Shown here: piece after piece, positions 5,512 through 10,323 of the stretch
Position numbering within the stretch: position 1 is the stretch's first letter
Layout: every line of letters starts with the position of its first letter
Origin: Bacteroidales bacterium
Lineage (GTDB): Bacteria; Bacteroidota; Bacteroidia; Bacteroidales; UBA12077
NCBI GenBank assembly: GCA_030635365.1
Contig: DAOVYZ010000067.1
Coordinates: forward strand, 1 to 10,323
Length of the DNA stretch: 10,323 bases
Direction: 5' to 3'
Position numbers and translations under genes: made by a program
The notes under the pieces: model-generated
Seen by the model: only the letters and a program-made list of their open reading frames with translations
The model's database searches: none
Told to the model about the DNA's origin: nothing

Positions 5512-7386
5512 ATGGCAGACAAAATAAAACAGAAAAAATTGTTCGAAGAATTTCCTCCTATTTCTACGCAGGAATGGCAGGATAAGATCGTAACTGATCT
5601 AAAAGGTGCAGATTTTGAAAAAAAATTGGTTTGGAAAACCATTGAAGGATTCAGTGTTCAACCATATTACCGTGCTGAACACCTGGAAAATCTTGAACAC
5701 CTAAAATATGTGCCGGGAGAATTCCCATATGTACGTGGAAACAAATCAAAATGCAACTGTTGGTATATTCGTCAAAACATTGATGCTACAGATGCAAGTA
5801 AAGCAAACAAAACAGCACTTGATGTTTTAATGAAAGGTGTTGACTCCTTAGGTTTCGACGTTGGTTGTAAAGAAGAATTCTCAAATAATGAATTTGAAAC
5901 TTTAATAAAGGATATTAGTATTGTAGACATCGAACTTAATATAGTTGGTGCACCTGCAGCACATCCTTTTGTTGATTTCTTAAAAAATAAGATTGAAACA
6001 GAAAAAATAGATAAAAATGAAATTAAAGGTTCTGTTGGATTTGATCCAATGGCTCACTTATCATTAAACGGTAATTTCTGCAAAGCTCAAACTGAAGTTT
6101 TTGATACAGCGAAGGAGCTAATTGAAAAAGCAAAAGATTTACCTAAATTCAGAACTATAGGTGTAAACGGTGAAATGTTTAATAATGCCGGAGCAACAAT
6201 TGTTCAGGAATTAGGATTTGCTTTAGCAATGGGAAATCAATATATAAATCTTTTAACTGAAAAAGGAATAGATATTGATACTGTTACCCAAAATATTAAA
6301 TTCACCTTTGGAGTAAGTTCAAACTACTTTATGGAAATAGCTAAATTCAGAGCAGCTCGTATGCTTTGGTCTAAAATTATTGACGCTTATGAACCAAAAA
6401 ATCTCGAGGTAGCAAAAATGAATATCCATGCTACTACATCTAAATTTAATCAAACGGTTTACGATCCATATGTAAACATGCTTAGAGGAACAACAGAATC
6501 AATGTCAGCCACTATTGCTGGAGTTGATTCCTTATCAGTTACTCCTTTCAATAATGCATTTGAAAGTTCAACAGAATTTTCTGATCGCATTGCTCGCAAT
6601 ACACAAATTGTATTAAAAGAAGAATCATACTTTAATAAAATTGTTGATCCTGCAGGAGGTTCATATTATATTGAAAATCTTACTAATTCTATTGCAGAAC
6701 ATGCATGGAAGCTTTTCCAGGAGATAGAATCAAAAGGAGGTTACATAGAATCCTTTAAAACAGGAATCATTCAAGAACAAGTAAACGAATCTGCTAACAA
6801 ACGAAATATAAATATTGCCACTCGTCGTGAGATTTTATTAGGTACAAATCAATATCCAAATGCATTAGAAAAAGTTGATGCTAAAATTACTGATGATGAT
6901 ATTTTAACAACAACATGTAAGCGTGAAGATGCAATTGCTGAACCTATTAAACCATACCGAGGCGCCGAACAAATCGAATTGTTGCGTTTAAAAACCGATA
7001 AAGCTAAAGAGACTCCTAAAGTTTTCTTGTTAACTATTGGTGATTTAACAATGCGTAAAGCAAGAGCTGGATTTGCATCAGGATTCTTTGCATGTGCAGG
7101 TTTTGAGGTTATTGACAATATTGGTTTCAATTCAGTTGATGAAGGTGTAAATGCTGCATTAAAACAAAACTCTAATATTGTTGTAGTTTGTAGTTCAGAT
7201 GATGAATATTCTGATGTTGCACCAGCTGTTTTAGAAAAACTTAGTAAAAAAGCAATAACAGTTGTTGCAGGATATCCAAAAAGTATTGATGAATTAAAAG
7301 CTAAAGGAATTAAGCATTTTATTCATATGAAATCAAATTTGATTGAAACACTTAAAGGATTTCAAAAAGAGTTGGGAATTAAATAA
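5512..7386 (+). CDS. mutA: Methylmalonyl-CoA mutase small (beta) subunit
   Basis: This is the non-catalytic partner of MutB in the heterodimeric adenosylcobalamin-dependent methylmalonyl-CoA mutase; it structurally supports the active subunit. The 624 residues match the family length. The N-terminal part, to about residue 480, is a mutase-type barrel (DFEKKLVWKT near 35-44, IARNTQIVLKEES near 363-375, KIVDPAGGSYYIENL near 379-393). The C-terminal Rossmann-like B12-type domain spans about 502-624. The catalytic residues are lost, as expected for this subunit: the active-site Tyr of the RQY motif is Asn89 (WYIRQN), the catalytic His of SGYHMQEAG is Met222 (GEMFNNAGA), and the cobalamin-ligand motif DxHxxG is replaced around residues 510-517 (IGDLTMRKA), with Met514 at the His position. 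ATG 5512 follows an exact TAnnTTTG promoter. It is followed after 88 bases by mutB, with a tandem repeat in the gap and no terminator, so co-transcription is likely. Confidence 0.95.
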   Translation: MADKIKQKKLFEEFPPISTQEWQDKIVTDLKGADFEKKLVWKTIEGFSVQPYYRAEHLENLEHLKYVPGEFPYVRGNKSKCNCWYIRQNIDATDASKANKTALDVLMKGVDSLGFDVGCKEEFSNNEFETLIKDISIVDIELNIVGAPAAHPFVDFLKNKIETEKIDKNEIKGSVGFDPMAHLSLNGNFCKAQTEVFDTAKELIEKAKDLPKFRTIGVNGEMFNNAGATIVQELGFALAMGNQYINLLTEKGIDIDTVTQNIKFTFGVSSNYFMEIAKFRAARMLWSKIIDAYEPKNLEVAKMNIHATTSKFNQTVYDPYVNMLRGTTESMSATIAGVDSLSVTPFNNAFESSTEFSDRIARNTQIVLKEESYFNKIVDPAGGSYYIENLTNSIAEHAWKLFQEIESKGGYIESFKTGIIQEQVNESANKRNINIATRREILLGTNQYPNALEKVDAKITDDDILTTTCKREDAIAEPIKPYRGAEQIELLRLKTDKAKETPKVFLLTIGDLTMRKARAGFASGFFACAGFEVIDNIGFNSVDEGVNAALKQNSNIVVVCSSDDEYSDVAPAVLEKLSKKAITVVAGYPKSIDELKAKGIKHFIHMKSNLIETLKGFQKELGIK

Positions 7387-7390
7387 AAAG

Positions 7391-7418
7391 ATACAAGTAT
7401 CAAGATGCAAGAAACAAG
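7391..7418 (+). repeat. Four tandem 7-base CAAG repeats between mutA and mutB
   Basis: Four consecutive heptamers end in CAAG: ATACAAG, TATCAAG, ATGCAAG and AAACAAG. They begin 4 bases after the mutA stop. TATCAAGA (7398-7405) is also the exact reverse complement of TCTTGATA at 7437-7444, so the mutA-mutB spacer could fold into a hairpin with a 31-base loop. I remember similar CAAG-rich intergenic repeats in other Bacteroidota, but cannot confirm that here. There is no spacer-repeat pattern of a CRISPR array. Confidence 0.6.
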
Positions 7419-7474
7419 GTGAAATTCAAAACTAATTCTTGATATCAGATACTATTAATCTAAAATCTAACAAC

Positions 7475-9625
7475 ATGAAACCAAATTTTAACAATATAAA
7501 TTTAGATTTTCCCAAGTCGAAATATAATTCTGCAAAGGACTGGGAAAAAGAAAATAACATTGAAGAAAACTGGAAAACTCCAGAACAAATAGATGTTAAG
7601 AACACATACACGAAGGAAGATTTGGAAAATATGGAGCATTTAAATTATGCTGCAGGTTTAGCACCTTTCTTACATGGACCGTATTCAGCAATGTACGCTA
7701 TGCGTCCATGGACAATTCGCCAATATGCAGGATTTTCTACTGCCGAAGAATCAAATGCCTTTTATCGTAGAAACTTAGCTGCCGGACAAAAAGGTTTATC
7801 TATTGCTTTTGACTTAGCTACTCACCGCGGGTACGATTCTGATCATGAACGTGTTGTTGGTGATGTTGGAAAAGCAGGTGTTGCTGTAGATTCTATCTTA
7901 GATATGAAAATACTTTTCGATCAGATACCATTAGATAAAATGTCAGTTTCAATGACTATGAATGGTGCTGTACTGCCAATTTTAGCCTTTTATATTGTCG
8001 CCGGATTAGAACAAGGTGTACCATTAGAAAAACTGAGTGGTACAATTCAGAATGATATACTGAAAGAATTTATGGTGCGTAATACTTACATTTATCCACC
8101 TGAATTCTCAATGAAGATTATTGCTGATGTTTTTGAGTATACTTCTAAAAACATGCCAAAATTTAACTCCATTAGTATTTCTGGTTATCATATGCAAGAA
8201 GCCGGAGCAACTGCTGATATTGAGTTAGCTTACACATTAGCTGATGGTTTAGAATACTTACGTACCGGAGTTAATGCAGGAATGGATATTGATACTTTTG
8301 CTCCTCGTTTATCATTTTTCTGGGCTATAGGAATGAATCATTTTATGGAAATTGCAAAAATGCGTGCCGGACGTATGCTTTGGGCTAAATTGGTTAAACA
8401 ATTTAATCCTAAGAATCCAAAATCGATGGCATTACGTACACACTCGCAAACTTCAGGATGGAGTTTAACAGAACAAGATCCATTTAACAATGTTGCTCGA
8501 ACATGTATTGAAGCAATGGGTGCTACATTAGGTCACACTCAATCATTACACACCAATGCCCTAGATGAAGCCATTGCGTTACCAACAGATTTCTCTGCAC
8601 GTATTGCCCGTAATACGCAAATATATATACAGGAAGAAACTCAAATTTGTAAAGCTGTTGATCCTTGGGCTGGTTCTTATTATGTTGAGAAATTGACGCA
8701 AGAAATTGCCGACAAAGCCTGGGCACATATCCAGGAAATTGAAAAATTAGGAGGTATGGCTAAAGCAATTGAAACAGGTATTCCAAAAATGCGTATTGAA
8801 GAAGCTGCTGCACGTAAGCAAGCAAGAATAGACACAGGTAAAGATACCATTGTTGGTGTAAACAAATATAGATTAGAAAAAGAAGATCCGATTGATATTT
8901 TAGATGTAGATAATACTGCTGTTCGCGAGGCTCAATTAAAAAGATTAGCTAAATTGCGTGCAGAAAGAAATGAAGAAAAAGTTCAAGCTGCAATAAGAAA
9001 AATAGAAAAAAGTGCTGCATCAGGTACAGGTAATTTACTAGAATTAGCTATAGATGCTGCTAAAAAGCGTGCTTCTTTAGGTGAAATTTCAGATGCTTGT
9101 GAGAAACATGCAGGAAGATATAAAGCTGTTATTAGATCAATTTCAGGAGTATATATGTCAGAATCAAAAGATGATGCAAATTATAATAAAGCGAAAGAGC
9201 TGGTTGAAAAATTTGCTAAAAGAGAAGGCCGCCAGCCACGTATAATGATTGCTAAAATGGGACAAGATGGCCATGACCGTGGAGCAAAAGTAGTTTCAAC
9301 AGGTTACGCCGATTTAGGTTTCGATGTTGATATCGGGCCATTGTTCCAAACACCGGCTGAAGCAGCTAAACAAGCTGTTGAAAATGACGTTCATATAATG
9401 GGAGTATCTTCTTTAGCTGCCGGCCACAAAACATTAGTGCCTCAGGTAATGGAAGAATTAAAGAAACTTGGACGTGAGGATATAATGATTATTGTTGGAG
9501 GAGTAATACCTGCACAGGATTACAAGTTTTTATACGATGCCGGTGTTGCTGGTGTTTTTGGCCCTGGAACGCAAATTCCAATTGCAGCAATTAAAATGTT
9601 AGAAATAATGCTTATTGAAGATTAA
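7475..9625 (+). CDS. mutB: Methylmalonyl-CoA mutase large (alpha, catalytic) subunit
   Basis: MutB catalyses the adenosylcobalamin-dependent conversion of (R)-methylmalonyl-CoA to succinyl-CoA and back, in propionate production or use. From ATG 7475 it has 716 residues, normal for the family. The substrate barrel covers about residues 35-560: RPWTIRQYAGFSTAEESNAF, with active-site Tyr84, at 77-96; ISGYHMQEAGATADIE, with His239, at 235-250; and IARNTQIYIQEE at 377-388. The B12-binding domain covers about 585-716. It keeps the complete signature KMGQDGHDRG, with Lys594, Asp598 and the cobalt ligand His600, followed by a typical GVSSLAAGH and IVGGVIP. All residues known to matter in the Propionibacterium enzyme have counterparts. 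ATG 7475 starts the usual MKPNF N-terminus; the TTG at 7439 would add 12 residues lying in the repeat-containing spacer and is unlikely. It is probably transcribed with mutA. No MeaB/ArgK or epimerase gene follows it directly. Confidence 0.97.
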   Translation: MKPNFNNINLDFPKSKYNSAKDWEKENNIEENWKTPEQIDVKNTYTKEDLENMEHLNYAAGLAPFLHGPYSAMYAMRPWTIRQYAGFSTAEESNAFYRRNLAAGQKGLSIAFDLATHRGYDSDHERVVGDVGKAGVAVDSILDMKILFDQIPLDKMSVSMTMNGAVLPILAFYIVAGLEQGVPLEKLSGTIQNDILKEFMVRNTYIYPPEFSMKIIADVFEYTSKNMPKFNSISISGYHMQEAGATADIELAYTLADGLEYLRTGVNAGMDIDTFAPRLSFFWAIGMNHFMEIAKMRAGRMLWAKLVKQFNPKNPKSMALRTHSQTSGWSLTEQDPFNNVARTCIEAMGATLGHTQSLHTNALDEAIALPTDFSARIARNTQIYIQEETQICKAVDPWAGSYYVEKLTQEIADKAWAHIQEIEKLGGMAKAIETGIPKMRIEEAAARKQARIDTGKDTIVGVNKYRLEKEDPIDILDVDNTAVREAQLKRLAKLRAERNEEKVQAAIRKIEKSAASGTGNLLELAIDAAKKRASLGEISDACEKHAGRYKAVIRSISGVYMSESKDDANYNKAKELVEKFAKREGRQPRIMIAKMGQDGHDRGAKVVSTGYADLGFDVDIGPLFQTPAEAAKQAVENDVHIMGVSSLAAGHKTLVPQVMEELKKLGREDIMIIVGGVIPAQDYKFLYDAGVAGVFGPGTQIPIAAIKMLEIMLIED

Positions 9626-9696
9626 CAAAAACGTTATAAATTGTGAAAAGAGGATGTCTCAAAAATATTAAACTTCAAAACACAAATAACAAACCC

Positions 9697-9716
9697 ACCT
9701 GCCGGATAGGGCAGGT
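9697..9716. repeat. GC-rich palindromic element (REP-like)
   Basis: ACCTGCC at 9697-9703 and GGCAGGT at 9710-9716 form a perfect 7-base stem with a 6-base loop. The composition stands out in a very AT-rich spacer. It lacks a following T-run, so it is not a normal terminator. The look is that of a dispersed extragenic palindrome, and I remember ACCTGCC-type palindromes in other Bacteroidota genomes. It may also protect the 3' end of the mutAB transcript. Confidence 0.55.
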
Positions 9717-9739
9717 AATATCCAATTAATCAATAATTT

Positions 9740-9788
9740 AAATCCAAAACAATCAATTTGATTATTATAATTTGTATTTTGGGTTTTT
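9740..9788 (+). terminator. Probable terminator of the mutA-mutB transcript
   Basis: AAATCCAAAA at 9740-9749 pairs with TTTTGGGTTT at 9777-9786 (ten pairs, one G-U), and the second arm ends in a run of five T (9784-9788). The loop contains a 13-base odd palindrome at 9751-9763 (AATCA arm, TGATT arm), which could form an inner stem. The stem is AT-rich and the loop long, so this is weaker than the terminator at 400-431. It lies about 115 bases after the mutB stop. Confidence 0.45.
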
Positions 9789-9864
9789 AATTAAATCATT
9801 GTAATTCATTAAGTTTAAGATTTATTAATAATTTTTGTCATGTACTAAGAAAAAAAAGTTATTT

Positions 9865-9897
9865 TTAGAAATAAAAATGATGTAAAAATTACTTTTG
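9865..9897 (+). promoter_or_regulatory. Bacteroidota-type promoter for the secreted protein gene
   Basis: TACTTTTG at 9890-9897 matches TAnnTTTG exactly, and TTAG at 9865-9868 is a one-mismatch -33 element with a 21-base spacer, as in the dus promoter. The predicted start near 9903 leaves a leader of about 100 bases before ATG 10005, much longer than the 20-25 bases predicted for dus and mutA. Confidence 0.55.
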
Positions 9898-9902
9898 TTT
9901 AA

Positions 9903-10004
9903 ATCTTTATATTTAGGGTGTAGGAGTTCCTGAAAATCCTCAAAGAGAGTAAGGCGAATTAATCGAAAATCGAAAAGAGTAGATAAAAATTTAATTTTAA
10001 AATC
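9903..10004 (+). other. Long 5' leader of the secreted protein gene
   Basis: This stretch of about 100 bases is richer in G than the surrounding spacer (AGGGTGTAGGAG, AGAGAGTAAGGCG). AGGA at 9922-9925 can pair with TCCT at 9936-9939. A short direct repeat ATCGAAA occurs twice in a row at 9962-9975. I could not match it to a known riboswitch. It may be a structured leader or plain untranslated RNA. Confidence 0.35.
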
Positions 10005-10323
10005 ATGTTAAAAAAGCAATTATTAGTTTTATTAATGTTTACAATTGTTGCAGGTGCTAGTGCCCAACAATTGCTTTCCCCTTCTTATAGTTTTTCTAAA
10101 AAGAAAACTTCTTATATCACTTTGGAGAATGGAACTGAAATAAAGGGAACTATTGGGGATATTGATAGGAAAAAGGGTAATATTGAATTAGTAAAAATTA
10201 AAGATGGTTCAGGTACAAAACATAAATTAAAAGCCAGTTCAATTAAGTATATGTATTTACCTCCAAGTGGTGTTGACAAGTTGGTTCAAGCTACAAATTT
10301 TTTAGAAGATGCCAGAAATTGGA
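10005..10323 (+). CDS. Secreted or periplasmic protein of unknown function, N-terminal part (cut by right edge)
   Basis: The plus-strand frame is open for 106 codons from ATG 10005 to the window end. The start is a classic Sec signal peptide: MLKKQ, a hydrophobic core LLVLLMFTIVAG, and a likely signal peptidase I site after ASA at about residue 20. The mature part begins QQLLSPSYSFSKKKTSYITL, followed by ENGTEIKGTIGDIDRKKGNI and ELVKIKDGSGTKHKLKASSI. The latter looks like a small beta-barrel segment of the kind 'xxLxxGxxxxGxI...DG...xxxxxIk' seen in many Bacteroidota secreted proteins. No enzyme motif is visible, and there is no lipobox cysteine. The gene has its own promoter and is separated from mutB by a terminator, so it is not part of the mutase operon. 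Confidence 0.85.
   Translation, partial: MLKKQLLVLLMFTIVAGASAQQLLSPSYSFSKKKTSYITLENGTEIKGTIGDIDRKKGNIELVKIKDGSGTKHKLKASSIKYMYLPPSGVDKLVQATNFLEDARNW

Larger units (their letters stand above)
9626..10004. other. Intergenic region after mutB (379 bases)
   Basis: I see no ORF or RNA gene. In order it holds a short GGATGTCTCAAAA stretch (9652-9664), a GC-rich hairpin (9697-9716), a probable terminator (9740-9788), AT-rich sequence, an exact Bacteroidota -7 box (9890-9897) and a transcribed leader of about 100 bases before the gene at 10005. Confidence 0.65.

Noticed and set aside
6849..7130. Minus-strand frame of 93 codons inside mutA, and similar frames inside pepP, dus and mutB
   Set aside because: They lie antisense or out of frame within clear genes, have no recognisable family and no promoter or spacing that supports them.
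7024..7386. Broken cobalamin-binding domain of MutA as a loss-of-function mutation
   Set aside because: Loss of the DxHxxG motif is the normal state of the small subunit; MutB keeps the full motif.
7391..7418. Short CRISPR-like repeat
   Set aside because: The units are 7 bases long with no spacers between them, and no cas gene is present.
7439..7474. TTG 7439 as the mutB start
   Set aside because: The extra 12 residues lie in repeat-bearing spacer DNA, while ATG 7475 gives the normal MutB N-terminus.

Overview
The window is AT-rich and looks like chromosomal DNA of a Bacteroidota organism, probably Bacteroidales-like. Supporting signs are a recognisable Bacteroidota-type ECF sigma factor, a conserved Bacteroidota-only hypothetical protein, separate MutA and MutB subunits of methylmalonyl-CoA mutase, and several promoters that match the Bacteroidota -7 consensus TAnnTTTG. 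The order-level guess rests on remembered protein similarity only.

Layout. Positions 1-297 (minus) hold the start of an ECF sigma factor that runs off the left edge and has no in-frame ATG. Positions 454-1845 (minus) hold an Xaa-Pro aminopeptidase (M24), followed on its own strand by a clear intrinsic terminator at 400-431. A 336-base divergent spacer carries inverted repeats. Positions 2182-2913 (plus) hold a conserved protein of unknown function, whose stop overlaps by 4 bases the stop of a convergent CPBP intramembrane protease (2910-3833, minus). A DusB-type tRNA dihydrouridine synthase reads plus from about 3897 to 4922. Positions 4909-5326 are a gene graveyard: the last part of an FtsX/MacB-type ABC permease (plus) abuts a fragment of a HEPN-domain protein (minus). 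Positions 5512-7386 (mutA) and 7475-9625 (mutB) are the two subunits of adenosylcobalamin-dependent methylmalonyl-CoA mutase. A spacer of about 380 bases follows, with a GC-rich hairpin, a likely terminator, a promoter and a leader. It leads into a secreted protein gene (from 10005) cut by the right edge.

How the parts work together. Only mutA-mutB form an evident functional unit: the alpha2-beta2-type enzyme interconverting (R)-methylmalonyl-CoA and succinyl-CoA, used in propionate formation or use. The other genes are housekeeping or stand-alone functions. No epimerase or MeaB/ArgK chaperone gene adjoins mutB here.

I do not see a convincing new multi-gene system. The points most worth a second look are the double gene remnant between dus and mutA, the promoter that overrules the upstream dus ATG, the palindrome in the mutA promoter, the 7-base CAAG tandem repeat between mutA and mutB, and the ATG-less sigma factor.
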